Both the position numbers and the translations under genes were made by a program. A stretch of 64,000 bases of DNA from Tetraselmis striata (lineage: Eukaryota; Chlorophyta; Chlorodendrophyceae; Chlorodendrales; Chlorodendraceae). Shown here one piece after another: positions 23,960 to 35,812 of the stretch; positions within the stretch are counted from its first letter, which is position 1; every line of letters begins with the position of its first letter. The notes under the pieces were generated by a model that worked only from the letters and a program-made list of their open reading frames with translations, did not search any database and had not been told where the DNA came from. Location: positions 124,001 to 188,000 of the forward strand of contig VCJN01000483.1 of NCBI GenBank assembly GCA_006384855.1, in the 5' to 3' direction.

Positions 23960-24012
23960 AGTTGTTTTTCCGTCCCCGGGACAGAACTACAGCAGGAACC
24001 AGTGATGAAACC
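23960..24012 (-). repeat. Diverged 3' end of the LINE family
   Basis: A T-run followed by CGTCCCCGGGACAGAAC and aaccagtgatgaaacc parallels 10040-10090 and 38950-39000. On the minus strand this is a 3' untranslated tail ending in A's. Confidence 0.45.
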
Positions 24013-24489
24013 ACAGTATGCTGCTTTTATTAATAGCGCGGTGTACTTGTGAAGACTGGCCATTTTCTGATTTAAACCACGATTACTTGCATCCCTACGC
24101 TGATGGATACTGGTGCTGATTTTTGTTTTTTTTTGTTTTTTTCTGTTGATGGGTTCGTTGCGCGGGGGGGGAAGCATCAAGTCAGCGTAAAGTATGCTGG
24201 CGATTATATTGACGATGACTCTTTACAATATGTGATCATTAAAACTACAGTGTTGACACCAGCACCTGGTACCCATGGACTTCATATCGTACCATGACTG
24301 GGGTCTCCCGCCCTGATGCAGGTCGTACAGGTATCGATGAGGGCATGTAATACACCTGTGTAAACCCAGGGACGGTACCCCTACCCGCATAAAAGTATAT
24401 ATTCCCGGTTGCAGCAGATCCGATTATCCAGGGAAGAAACGGGGGGCGTCCTAGGATGTCCTGGCATGTCATCCATCTATGGGATATGT

Positions 24490-24632
24490 ACATATATACA
24501 TCCATGTGTGTGTACACACAATTTTATGAATATATACGTGTATATGTACAGATATGAAATATATGTATCATTATATGGGTGAGATATATATATATATGTC
24601 TGTATGTATATATTTTCATATATATCACCTCC

Positions 24633-24679
<47 letters not shown>

Positions 24680-24822
24680 ACATATATATATGTATATACG
24701 TAAGTACGTATGTATATACATATGCATATGCATATTCATACACACATGCATATATATATGTACATACATATATTTATATATATATTTATATATGTGTGTG
24801 TATATGTGTGTACACACACAGG
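24490..24822. repeat. TA/TG microsatellite block with (GT)n core
   Basis: There are long tatatatg units on both sides of a (TG)n run at about 24635-24676. It ends exactly where repeat R2b begins. Frames through it are low-complexity artefacts. Confidence 0.85.
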
Positions 24823-25227
24823 GGCGCGTGAGCGCTTGACCAAGGGCCCATTCATAGCCCAGCGAGAAAGCGGCTTGTAGGCATGCCCAGAAAGCGCCAC
24901 AGTGAGCACGTCCCGCGAAACTGAAGTGTTGTTGAACCTATTTGCATATGGGACAATCCATGTGCACGCAACATGCACCAAACATAAACAAAATATTAGT
25001 AGGTGGCCAAAACACTATTAAAGCCGCGATGAAGCCAAGTGCACTTGGTAACTTACTATCCCCCGACTGCCTGCCGGTGCCTCCTTGATGTAGGTAAGAA
25101 TTCTACAGGCGGAATGATGAGTGCGGCTGCGCATGATTGCATACAAAGCTGCGTAAATGCGCATCCTTTCTGAGGGGCGGGTGCATAATGCGAGCTGCCT
25201 GAAGTGGTGTAACTCTAGCATGATGAC
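24823..25227. repeat. Dispersed repeat R2, copy b, left part
   Basis: It is homologous to 14261-14735 and stops at CATGATGAC (25219-25227), where a 1.59-kb insertion begins. The right part resumes at 26820. Confidence 0.7.
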
Positions 25228-26819
25228 TAAGTTGAAATTGATTACAACTGCTAGTCTGTTGCGTCCACTGGCCCAGACTGAGTTGTTCTTAGGACATGCT
25301 ATCTCTGACCATGGTAGGGAACACTAGGTGTAATTGCAGCTCAAGCTAACGGCCTTCCTCCAGTGTGCCCAAGCCCCTCCTCCTTCCTGCGGGCTGAAGC
25401 TAGGACAGCAGCGCCCCCCTGTTGTCCCTACCTAAGTCAGGCCTATCCCAAATTGAAATTGAAATTGATTACAACAGCTAGTCTGCTGCGTCCACTGGCC
25501 CAGACTGAGTTGTTCTTAGGACATGCTATCTCTGACCATGCATATGGTAGGGAGCACTAGGTGTAATTACAACTCAAGTTAACGGCCTTCCTCCAGTGTG
25601 CCCAAGCCCCTCCTCCTATTTGCGGGCTGAAGCTAGGACAGCAGCGCCCCCCTGTTGTCCGTACCTGCTAAGTCAGGCCTATCCCATGCATCCAGAGCTG
25701 AGCAGGCAAGTTTAGGCAGCCGAAGCGTCCCGCCCGCAACTACCAAGGTGTGATGGGGGAAGGGGGCGGACCTCCAGGAGGGCCAGTAGTGTGCGGGTCG
25801 GGGGGCAGATATCTGTGTTGGCCTCGTACTCGGCCCAGGCTCTCACTCCAGCGAGTGCCAGGACGTTTGTTGGTGTCGCCGCCGGTTGGTCTGTCGCCGC
25901 TTCGCTTGGCTGGGGTTATTCGTACGCTTGGAGAAGGCCCGCAGCCACATGTCGGCCTCCGCGATGCCTCTGAACGAGGGGGAGCGAAGCCACACCAGAT
26001 GTACCGGCCGCTCGATGTCGTCGAGGTGCGGCGCTCCGAGCAGGCGGGTGGAGCAACGGCGGCCCTGGCGGTCGAGGATCGTTGTGCCTTCTCCTGTCCA
26101 TTGGGTATGTAGAACGCTCACGGCTGTTTCTCTGCGGGCCGGTCGTAGGATGACGGACCCGGTGATGGTGGGGAGCATGATGCCACTCGGTGCAGCGGGG
26201 TCGGCGGCGGTGGGTTTGGGGGGACGGCGAGTCACTATTCTGACGTCTGCTGGTAGTATGTGAACGCCGATTTTGGGGCTGCTGAGGGTGCGGATCAGGT
26301 TCGTCACAGTCTGGCCGCGCGACTCCTCGTCCATCATAGCTTGGTGCTGGGCCACCAAATCGCCGAACAGTAGGGCCACATGGGTGGCATCGTCCGTGCC
26401 GGCGGGGAGGCCCGTGAGAAGTAGGTGGGATGGGCATCGTAGCACGCGTATGTGGCGGCGGGTTGCTGGTGGGAGTTGGGTGCCTGCGATTTTTTTGCAG
26501 TTACGACCGTGCGGATCGCGGTCTGTTGCACCATGCCGCCTCGTAGCGCGGCCAGAAAGGTGCCGACCCCGGCGACATGTTGCTCCTCAGATCTGTTTGT
26601 GTCCATGCTGGCTGTGGTGGTGTCCTCCTGGAGGGCCTGCTCTTCACGCCACTGTGGGCGCATGCCGGCAGTTGGTCCGGTGGTGGGTCGTCCCGTCGTC
26701 GGACGGTCCACCGTTTCGCAAGAGGATCACGCTACCAGTACCAATAGCCGCGCCGGCCCGGATTTAGTACATACACAGTACTTCGCCCGGTGTTAAGGGC
26801 CGGCTGGAAAGTGATAAAT
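25228..26819. mobile_element. Nested insertion in R2b, 1.59 kb, flanked by 9-bp target duplication
   Basis: CATGATGAC at 25219-25227 is repeated at 26820-26828, and R2a shows the unfilled site (gcatgatgactgg). The insert carries a direct repeat of about 227 bp at one end (25232-25451 and 25459-25691, both opening ttgaaattgattacaac). It also carries a minus-strand coding region. A 9-bp duplication fits several DNA-transposon and non-LTR types. No reverse transcriptase, integrase or transposase motif is visible inside, so the insert is probably non-autonomous or internally deleted. Confidence 0.7.
25843..26711 (-). pseudogene. Gag-like protein of the nested insertion, one frameshift
   Basis: On the minus strand an N-terminal part (26711 down to about 26445) contains MRPQWREEQALQEDTTTASM and LAALRGGMVQQTAIRTVV. 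A frame change near 26440 leads into a 200-codon part with LLFGDLVAQHQAMMDEES and a basic Arg/Lys-rich end with KRTNNPSQAKRRQTNRR. The alpha-helical, basic-tailed make-up resembles nucleic-acid-binding Gag/ORF1 proteins. No CCHC knuckle is present. Function is inferred only from composition and context. Confidence 0.3.
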
Positions 26820-27290
26820 CATGATGACCAAATTTAATTGCTGCTTGAGCACATGCGATGCGAAACGCCATCGGCATGCATGCGGCATGCGGCACGAGAA
26901 GGCACCAACGTGAAGTTTGCAACAATCGTTTGCGGACCCACGCAACATTTGACCACGTACTAAGCTCATGTATCCATTGTGGCGCCATAGCCAGATCCCA
27001 ACAGATTGTGATGTGGCAGGGAGCTGTCATGGCGCATGCAGCGCCTTATGTTGAAATGCAACTACATGCGGGCCGAGGGTAAAGCAGCCATGGCGCTTTA
27101 TTGTGCGCCTCAAATATCCGGCAGTCCCCTACCGCATAATATCCGCGGACGACATCTTGGCCCCGGTGCTGATTTGGTACAACCTTATTTTTGGCATTGT
27201 GCTGATTTACTACTTACAAGTGGCTGCTAATGTAAATGAATTGGCATATAATGGCTCCAATTCCTCTCTCAGCACGGCATAGCGCACGTC
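26820..27290. repeat. Dispersed repeat R2, copy b, right part
   Basis: It is homologous to about 14736-15218, beginning at the second CATGATGAC and ending near ctctcagcacggcatagcg. Confidence 0.7.
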
Positions 27291-28600
27291 GCGCCCCACG
27301 CGACCCGATTTTTAGTACCTCGTATACACCACACGCATGCCCCGAAAAATCAATAATCCCATTGGCGCCGGCCCGCGACATTGCGCTGTCGGCCCACTTA
27401 TTACCCGCCGGGCCTACCCGCCATATCCCACCCAATTTGCCCGCCCAAACCCGGTCCCCACTCCTTTGACGGGTGGTGGTTCCTCCGAAGCTGCCCGATA
27501 TAGAGTGAACACCCCGCCCCGAGCTATACCCGCATGCCGGTAGATGCTGCCCCACCACCCACTCGACACGCGAGATGCTTGTCACCGTGAGAAGTTGCAA
27601 TCACGAACCACGCATGTAAACGGTCCCCACGAATGCGTATGTGTGTTTTGCATAGACCTATACGGGGGGTTGCGTCATTATCGAGTGCGCAGTCCGTCAT
27701 TGCGTCTCGCGTGGCGGGGGGCTAATCGTGTTGTGCCGCGTGCGGGTGCAGATGGCGGGCCACGGTGGCCCATGCTTATTTGCTTACACGAGATCAGGAG
27801 CCATAGGTCACCCTTGGTCCCTGCCCGCACGCTGACCGGGCGCCGGCCGGCCGTAAGCGCCCGGCGGAGGTGAGTTGCCCGCCTTCACGTCTCGGTTTGC
27901 GGTTGGTGCTGCGGCATCGCGCACTGGCCACTCACACAGGCAGCGCGCGCGCGAGAGTTACCCGGCCTCGCAACACCCGCTCCACATGTGTCAATGGCCC
28001 AGGAGGGTAGGTATGGGTGTTGGCTATGGACCCTTAGGTGCGTGAGTGTATGTGTTGTGCGTGTGCGGAGCCTCTTACCTTTGGGCGGCGCATAGTGCGC
28101 TCAACCCCCGTTTTCGGCATGTACGTCGCAGCCCTTACGGCCGCGCTTAAACCGCTGCACACTCGGCTGCCGCATGCAGGAAGTGGCCCGGCGCTCTGGG
28201 CATCAGCCGCCATGACCGCGCGCCCCGCAGGCAGGGCACTTCCCAAGAGTGCCGCCGACCGCCGACCGGGCGCAGCCTGCCACGAGCGCATGCCAACGGT
28301 GAGATGGCCGCATGCCCTTCGGTTACTGAGGGGGGGGGGGGGGGGCGCGATTTCTATTACATTACGCATACGCGGTTTAACGCGAGCGCCCCCATGGTAA
28401 CAATTAGTCTAAAGCTGCTCAGAAGGGTAGCTATGGGTGTTAAATAAGAGCGTGTAGGGGCGCGCGTTGGTACTTGTGTGGTGTGTGTGCGGACTCAGTT
28501 GAAGAACGCATGGTGTGTTGAAGCGCGTGTGCGGTGTTATGTACGTGCATCGGCATGTCTGCCTATAGTGCGTGCTGCATCGAATGCATCCTTGCTCAGC
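27291..28600. other. Spacer with weak frames
   Basis: It is GC-rich from 27700. A plus-strand frame over 28080-28330 is open but has no convincing motif. A G-run sits at 28330-28345. Nothing is called. Confidence 0.3.
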
Positions 28601-28746
28601 TCATGGAGGACGAGCTCCGGGACCCAGAGGCGCCGGGGCAGATGGTGCGCCGCCAACAGCATGCGCTCAAGCGCAACTCGGCGCGGCGTTCGGCGCTGCT
28701 GGCGGCCGGCATCGACTATGAGGAGCATCGCATCTTCGGGTTTTAG
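28601..28746 (+). CDS. Probable 3'-terminal exon, unknown gene
   Basis: After an acceptor (cttgctcag) the frame reads LMEDELRDPEAPGQMVRRQQ, then an Arg-rich helix, and ends DYEEHRIFGF at TAG 28744-28746. It has strong GC3, as in the host genes. No upstream exon could be joined with confidence. The stop codon itself lies in a TTTTAGGGTTTAAACCC telomere-like stretch. Confidence 0.4.
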
Positions 28747-28763
28747 GGTTTAAACCCTAAAGC
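28737..28763. repeat. Interstitial telomere-like palindrome
   Basis: TTTAGGGTTT meets AAACCCTAAA head to head (28742-28761), which is the plant/algal telomere heptamer on both strands. Single TTTAGGG- or CCCTAAA-like units also occur near 4287-4312, 43100-43112 and 46184-46226. Confidence 0.6.
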
Positions 28764-29779
28764 CCATAAATCCTACACTCATCGCAAGCCAACGCACATC
28801 AAGTTTTGAACTCACCCCCCCCCCCCCCCCACCCACCCACCCACCCCCTCTGGCGCACCCACCGGTGCCTATAATCTCCCCTGCCCCCCCCTCCCCCCAT
28901 CGCCAGTGTGATGCATGGCACTCGCATGATGGCGAGGCTAAAGGGGCCAGTGCTAGGTTGTAGGGGCTGGTGCCGAGGCATGCCCGGGGTTCTCTTGGTG
29001 GGTGCACCCGCACAGGCGGGGCACGTGGCTGGGAATGGGAGAGGGGACGTAGGGGGCTGGACGGGGGGGGGGGGGGGGGGGGCATATGGTGGCATGATGC
29101 AACCCGAGGCAGTGCCAAACGGCCAAGCATGAATGCGTGTGTGTGTGGGGGGGGGGGGGGGGGGGGGCATTTGGTTACAGGATGCCAAGTAAGGTACTGC
29201 TGCCGCATATCCAAACTAGTGACTGCACTTGGAGTGGGGGAGGGGGGGGGGTGTTGAGAGGTAGCAGCTAGAGGGCATCCGAGGGCGGGGAAAGAGGGAG
29301 CGGGGCCGGTGATTGGGGAAGAGCGGGGATCGGCATGCCTGCCATCATATCATATATAGCGCAATCTCTCTCGCTGCGCTCATATTTCACATCACTAGCT
29401 CAACTATAGAGATGCCCCCCCCCCCCCCCCCCGGCCCTCCCCGCACAGCGTACGCACAAGGCTGGGTATACGCATCAACTGCCCGCCGGGATATGAGAAA
29501 GTGGTATAGTTAGTGTGTGTGGGGGAGGGGGGGGGGGGGGGGGGACGAAAGAGCTGCCAATTGCTGCCAAGCTAATGCGTTACATTGGGGCAGGCGCTGG
29601 GCAGACAATTGAGGCTCGCTTCCGAGCATTGTCTAGTGCCTATGCGGCTGCGCCGCCTCCCCGGCAAGCAAACTCTCCGGGCTCGCCAGCAACACCACCT
29701 CAGACCTGCGGCCATGTCTCCCGCAGCCCGCCGCCGCCAGCCAGATCGGAGATATCCAGAAGCAAGTGTGGTGGTGGGG
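28764..29779. other. Spacer dominated by G and C homopolymers
   Basis: C-runs lie at 28816-28830 and 29415-29432. G-runs lie at 29065-29082, 29149-29167 and 29530-29543. Proline-, glycine- or histidine-rich frames here are artefacts of these runs. It could be introns of an unrecognised gene. Confidence 0.4.
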
Positions 29780-30373
29780 TTATTGCGGCATGACAGCATA
29801 GTTTTCAGGGGCTGCCTTCCGCAGCTTGTATTGCAGCCCTTTCGGGCAATTCCGCCGTATGCGCTGTCTCGGCTCTTCACCGCGGTCGCTATTGTCCCCG
29901 CCCTCCGCTGGCTCGCAGCCTGACTCATCCCCCGCCTCACAGTCCTCCTCGTCAGCACTGTGCTTGCGCTTTCTGACGTTGTATCGATGCTGCTACAGCT
30001 TCGATTGGGCATCGCGCGCTGCCTGTTTGCTCCGCTCCGTTGATATCTCGGCAGCCGACAGCGGCGACCGCAGCTCCTTAACCGTCTCGCGGTGTTTCGC
30101 CGCTGCGGCCCTCAGCTCCTCACCCTCCACGGTCAAACGCAAGACCTTTGTTGTCAACACGTCCGTCACTGACACAACGGTTGCTAGTTGCGTCGCGGGG
30201 CGAGGCGCCCGTGCGCCAGGTTCAGCGGGCGGCTGCGGGGGTGGCATGCCGGCCGCGGCCCGCCCGCAGTGGCCCGCCCGCGGCCCGCCGGCATCGGCAC
30301 TCGCGGCCACCGCAGCGGCCGCCGCCGCCGCCCGTGCCCTCGCCTTGCGAGACCTCTTACTCTCGTAAGCCAT
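29780..30373 (-). pseudogene. Coiled-coil protein gene with one in-frame stop, unknown
   Basis: From ATG 30373 the frame gives a basic start (MAYESKRSRKARARAAA), an Ala/Pro-rich linker and a helical stretch with VLRLTVEGEELRAAAAKHRE. A TAG follows at 29990-29992, then the same frame continues with HRYNVRKRKHSADEEDCEAG to a stop at 29780. Composition on both sides of the stop is alike, so the stop is probably a recent mutation or a sequencing error in a protein of about 197 aa. It sits just left of repeat R1b and may be an element-borne gene. The family is not recognised. Confidence 0.4.
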
Positions 30374-30500
30374 TGTTGGCACTTTATTATGTGTATTGGT
30401 GTGTGCGTTATGGTGGCGAAGTAGGTAATACTGTGTGACATGCCGCATCGGCGCGCATTAAAAATACTTGTATATTTGCGATTTCCGTGCGCTGTGTGGA

Positions 30501-31940
30501 GAGCCCGCCGCTTGAATTCCATGTGACGTCTTGAAATAGCTAACTCGGCATCATTGATCCTTCTACATGTAATGTAATGAAATGGCGCGGGTAAAAGTAG
30601 CTTTACGACTTTCCTATTTTCGACGCGATTGATGTACGTTACGGCATGCGAAACTTGTTTCACTCGAATAAGACTGCGGGTTGGCTGTCGACAGCGACTT
30701 CGCACGACTAGACTCGGAAGGTATTGGGGTTAGAGATCGCATACACAAACGCGTGCTTGGCCACCCACTTCATTGGGGCAAACCTCGTTGGCATTAAACG
30801 TTTCTTGGACAGCGTCTCGACCAGAACGGGTCGCTAATGAGTCACCTCCTGCCCAATCGACCGGCGAGAAGTTGCGGGCGAGGTAATTGCGCTCATACCG
30901 CAATGCGGGCTCTCGTCGGCGACTACGATATCGGAGAGCTTGCTAACGTTGCCACATCAGCGGGCGTAGAGACTTCCTCGATGCTTATTCATGGCGATCG
31001 CCGGAAGGGAAACTTCGCCCACTTGCCCACTGCAGGACATGCCAGCTCGCGGGGGACTCCCATTTGCCAATATTAGTACAGCAAGCTGAGCCTCGCTGTC
31101 CGTTGGCGACTTGCTTGCGACTGCCTAGCCATTGTCGTCGCGCACAACTTGCATTGCTACTCCGCCGACCTGGCTAATGCAGTCAAAGGGCTCCATAGCG
31201 AACATGCCAATCGTCATCGGCGGCGTCTTGAATGCCCTTCTCGGCTAATAACTCTCCGGGCGACATTCTTGCGTCTCGCCGGTCCAGGTTTTGTAGCGAG
31301 TCCGGACACTACGGATCGGGGTGACAGCGGCTCATCCCAAGGATGTCGCAGCGTTAAGGTGGATCGTCCCGACGATCGAGGCGTGTCCCGCCGTTCTTTG
31401 TGGACATCCTCCGGCGGGGGAGCACTGGTCTCGGGCGAAATCTGGGTGTCGTCACGAAAGGCAGGACGCTGAAGATGTTCTAGACAACTGTTGTGGTTGC
31501 TTCGGATAGCTTGGCCGCCGCGGCAGCTCCCATGTTATGGTACTGCGGGGCAGGTGCGAGGATCGGCGGCGGTTGAAGTGGGGGACTGCATAAACATGGG
31601 TATGGGTGCGCCTTCAGCCCTCGCCGGACTCCCGACGTTCGAGCCCACAGTCGCCGGATAAGTGGACGTTGGTGACAAGGGCATCTCCATATCGAGTCCT
31701 TGCCATATCTGCCGCATGCTGCGGATCAGGCGCGCCCTCGCCATCTGCCGGCATATTGCATCACATCCTCCGCTACCGGCAGCCACATCTTAAGTTTATA
31801 CAAGTATTGTCAAGCATGCTTCAGAGACAACTGCGTGAGTGGTGTCTCGTCTCTCGTGGGTTAGCAGATTGCGTCGCCTGCCTTGACGGGTGACAATTAA
31901 TCAATTATGATGCCATTGGCGTGATGCGTTATTTATCTCC
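30501..31940. repeat. Dispersed repeat R1, copy b (decayed)
   Basis: It is homologous to 15219-16681. The counterpart of the 354-aa frame is destroyed: the start codon is followed by TGA and at least two frameshifts follow. It ends near GCGTTATTTATC. Confidence 0.75.
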
Positions 31941-33068
31941 CCGCCATAGTGCGCACTGTCCGTTTATCGAGCTGTGTACGGTAGAGTGCGAAGCATTCAG
32001 CGGGTATATCAGGATATATCCTATACTAAAATACGGGCATATCGGGATACTGGTGCTGATGCTATGATACGCTGGTATGTTGATGGTGGTGGTGGTGGTT
32101 GGCTGCACATACGGCCATACTCGTACGACTTACTAGGGAAGAGCCGGGTGGAGGAAAAGTACTAAGGATTACTGGCGATGCGTTACAGTGCTATTGTCAG
32201 GATTTCATGTCGTACCCGTCATACCCTGTAGCCAGGGCAGGGGTCAGGGGTCCGCCCTGGCCTGGGGACCAACCAGCACGAGCGATTGATGCGAGTAATG
32301 TAGCACAGTACACAGGTACCTGTACGCCTGTACGCGCACAAAAGTACATTCATTGTTCAGTACTTAACTGAGCTAAGTCAGACAGACCGAGTGGCGGCGC
32401 GGGCATTTTGAAGTCGCGCCGCTACTCGTAAACATCTTTCTGTCGCTCGGCTGTTCGCTGCTACTCAACACCACGCGGAAATTTCTAGGAAATCTCGAAC
32501 TTTCTAGAGTGGCGGCGGTTGGTAGATGTGCCAGCTGACCGTCGACAGCTCCCGACCTCACAGTCCCGAAATTCAAGCACTACGTAGGTGGTGATGGAGG
32601 TGGCACTGCGCTCATCCCTTTTGTTGTAGCGTTTCTCGCACCACTTAAATCGCACACCGCACGCCGTTGTGAGGGAGTGTCTATCAACTTGACTTCCTAC
32701 CCGTATCAACACGACGGTGCCCGGCATTCGCTTGGCTCAGTATGCCCGGCAACGACGACGGCAAAGGCAAGGATCCAGAGACGAGCGCCGGCTCGTCTAC
32801 CGTCTCTCCTACCCGTTTCGCCGAGCTAAAGGCCTCGTGCAAGCTTTAAGCATGGGGGCTTTAGCGAAAGCAAGGAAAATGATATTTGCAACAAAAGGTA
32901 ATTGTTACAGTGTACTGGGTCGTTATTCACGGCTTTATGCAACTATTCGCAGCCGGTTGCAAGCTAAGCATGCGCTAGGCGGTGCGAAAATGCAATATAG
33001 TATTGAAGCCATATGGGGGGATTGCTGCGGACAACCTCGGGCAGCATTGACATGGGCATAAGGCCTAC
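31941..33068. other. Spacer with a broken element frame
   Basis: At 32741 an ATG opens a short plus-strand frame with MPGNDDGKGKDPETSAGSS, which stops after 35 codons. It looks like the N-terminus of an element protein whose remainder is lost. Nothing else is recognisable. Confidence 0.3.
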
Positions 33069-33550
33069 AGACCGCGACCCCGCCACGAGTCCGTTTGGCT
33101 AGCAGTTCAGGCGGTAAGAGGCTCACCGACAGGTCCGGGTTTTGAGTTCTCAGTTCTAGGCTGTAATGGGATAGCAATTGTGCACCAAGATGGGTCAGGG
33201 ATGAGCGGGCGCAAAGACGGGAGTGGGCTTGGGTGGGCACCCGTGGGTCGCGCCAGAGACGCGCGAGCGTCCCGCAGTACTTTCAGCAATACTTTCGCGC
33301 GAACTAGGCCACCCGACCGCCGCCCCGCCATGAGCATGTCTAGATAGTAACACAGGCGGAACGAGACCCACTGAAAGGGCTGATGTTTGAGTTCTCGGGT
33401 CTAGGCTGTGATGTGACACCCCTCGTCGTGCACTGAGCTGGCTCATGGACCGGGCGCGGGGTCGGTGTGGGCTCGCGGGTGGGCACCATCGGGTCGCCCA
33501 GAGACGCGCGAGAGCGCCTCGCAATACTTTCAGCATAACGTTCGTAATGT
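33069..33550. repeat. Tandem duplication, about 235-bp unit, two diverged copies
   Basis: Both halves contain TGAGTTCTC, a TAGGCTGT(A/G)ATG segment, GGGTGGGCACC and CAGAGACGCGCGAG, ending in AATACTTTCAGCA-like sequence. No gene is involved. Confidence 0.55.
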
Positions 33551-33934
33551 CGCGCATACCGTATGAAATGTCAGTATTAGTTTTTAATAACAATCTGACC
33601 CATCGTTTTCAACCCCACAACATGACTGTCCCGCGGGCGAAAACCGCCGGGACGACCACCTCTAGACCGAAGTTGTGAGCCAAATGAGTCCCTCGAAGGT
33701 AGAGCATAGGTGTCGCGTCGACCGTGCGGGTTGCTCAAGCCGATGGGTGCTATTTTAGCTCGTTAGTTTGCCCGTACGATTACTAAAGTACAAGGTACTG
33801 TCACGGTGTTAAGCAATAAACCCCCCTCCGCCCCCACACGCCCCGCTTTTGCACCATGGAAGTGTTTTCACTAGGCTTATTCACTATAGAAGTGTTGTCA
33901 CTTGTACCTATATATACAAGTTCTGAAGTAGCAA

Positions 33935-35265
33935 TGCCGTACCACCATTGCCCCTATCCTCGGTGTGTCAAGCTCGGATCCAACGACTGCATTGCGGGCC
34001 GCAGAGCGCCATAAAATCCAGAAGTATGACGAGGGTGTCTGAAACGCCGCCGGCATGCTTCGCTTTGTTCCTTGCGCCGTCTCCGCGTTCCGCTCGCTTG
34101 CCCTGCATGATGAGGCCTTCTTGGTGGAGCTCGCGAAAGCTAGCCACACGCACACTGGCCAGAAAATCGGCCAGCTCTTGTCTGTGTGGCGCCGCCCTTT
34201 CTCCTTGCTCATCAACATGGCACATGCAGACAATGTTCTTGGCGGGGTCGCGGCGGCGCGCGCGGCACGTGATGGTGCTCATGCGCCCGCGTCGCGTCGC
34301 TCGTTGGCATGTGTTGCTATGACCCGGGTCATCGGTTGCAAGCGTACTCGCCGCGGTTGATGGCCTACCCCGGGGCGGTGTTCCGCATTGAATGAAGCAG
34401 ATGCGCGACTTGTTGGGGGCGATGTTCATGTACCTTGGCAGGCGTGCAAGCGGGGCAGGCAAGCGGTCAGCGCCAAGCCATCGCCGCCAGGGAGGAAAGG
34501 ACTCATGGGGAGGGGGGCACCCTGGGTCAAAGAGACGCAAACCGTTTCCTTCCGCGCCAGCCTTGATCTTTTGAAAGTCGGCTGCCTTGATGGTGCCCTT
34601 GTCGCTGATTTCCTCATGCAACGGCAAGACAGCTAGCCGCGTGAAACGACTTGCATCCCGTGAAACGAAGCTATTTTACTCGGGTATCGCGGTATACTGG
34701 TCGCAAAGACGCACGGGCGACCCGGAGAATAATTTCGGTGGCTCGCGCGTACATGGCCCTACAGCCGCGCCCAACAACGTCCCAGCCCCTTTACTAACAT
34801 GATTCCATTCCATCATGCCATGTTCTATGCATGCGCGGTGGGACGTATGGGGCACCAACCCCAGTGTTGTGGGGCGGGTACGACTTGCAACGGCCCATGT
34901 GGCGCCATGACTCACCACTCGTGTGGCGCAGTAGTTGTCAAGGTAGTATATAGGGTTTGATGAAACCACATGATGATAAAGGTTGATCACACTGCAAAGG
35001 AGCAATATTCTAGGGCTTCAGGTGGTCCCCATTGGTTTCATGTTTCCCTATCGGTCTTTTTGGTCGTTCCTTGGCTTCAGTGCTTCCCTGGACCCTTTGG
35101 TTCCTTGGCAGCTTGGCGACTTCCTGGCTCCCTTGGCTTTTCCTTGGTTCTTGGCTCCCTGCCCTCGTGCTTGACCCTTGGTTTCAGGCTTATGTCTTTC
35201 GTTTGCTGGCAACCTTTCATAGTTGCTTTTAGTCATGTTTGTAGTGCGCATATGCTAAAGCACTG
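33935..35265. repeat. Unknown mobile element, copy b (longer, inverted)
   Basis: It is homologous in reverse to 19930-20645, with an extra about 650 bases (34376-35020). Its minus-strand frame (33968-34627) is open for about 219 codons with AADFQKIKAGAEGNGLRLFD, RRRDPAKNIVCMCHVDEQ and HRQELADFLASVRV. The conserved reading frame between copies argues that it was once translated. No enzyme motif is seen. Confidence 0.6.
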
Positions 35266-35497
35266 ATGGAAGTACTTATTTAGTAACAATGCAGACCCGT
35301 ATCATTACACCTACCTGTATCATTTTGATATTCCCGGTCAAAACCTAATAGGACCTATTGATTTTCTCTGCGCAAACCGCTACCCATATCGGAATCGGGC
35401 CAAAATAAACAAATGATAGGTGCGACCGACTACTATACCTTTCATTTTCGGCGTACGTGCTGCGTACGACCATTAAATATAAAATTCTGTCACTTGT

Positions 35498-35689
35498 ATG
35501 ATCTAAAGTTGTTTATGGGGTTTCCTCCCTTTCCCTAACCGCTTTTCGGCTACACGTGTTGCTCAGTGGTACGGGAACTAGCTAGGCACCTGTCGTTGCG
35601 CCCCTTTTTGGGTGCATCACGAGTAGACATAAAAAGCAGCCATAACAGCTGAGATGCCATCTTCCACTTTTCGCTGCGTTACACGCAGC
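35498..35689. repeat. Split direct repeat A1
   Basis: The left copy of the A repeat of the PAT-type element. It contains TTGTTTATGGGGTTTCC near the start and ends with a perfect hairpin GCTGCGT-TAC-ACGCAGC. Confidence 0.75.
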
Positions 35690-35812
35690 GCTGTTAAAGC
35701 TGTCTCGTAACATGTTGCGAGCCATGTCACCCCAAGTTGTTCAAGACCACACCCGGCTCACCACCCGTGTGTGATATTCTCGTCCGTGCGTCCGTGCGTT
35801 ACCATGCCAGAT

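Noticed and set aside
24477..24839. Frames of about 80-97 codons across the TG repeat
   Set aside because: Composition is only Cys-Val, Tyr-Ile or Thr-His repeats from a microsatellite.
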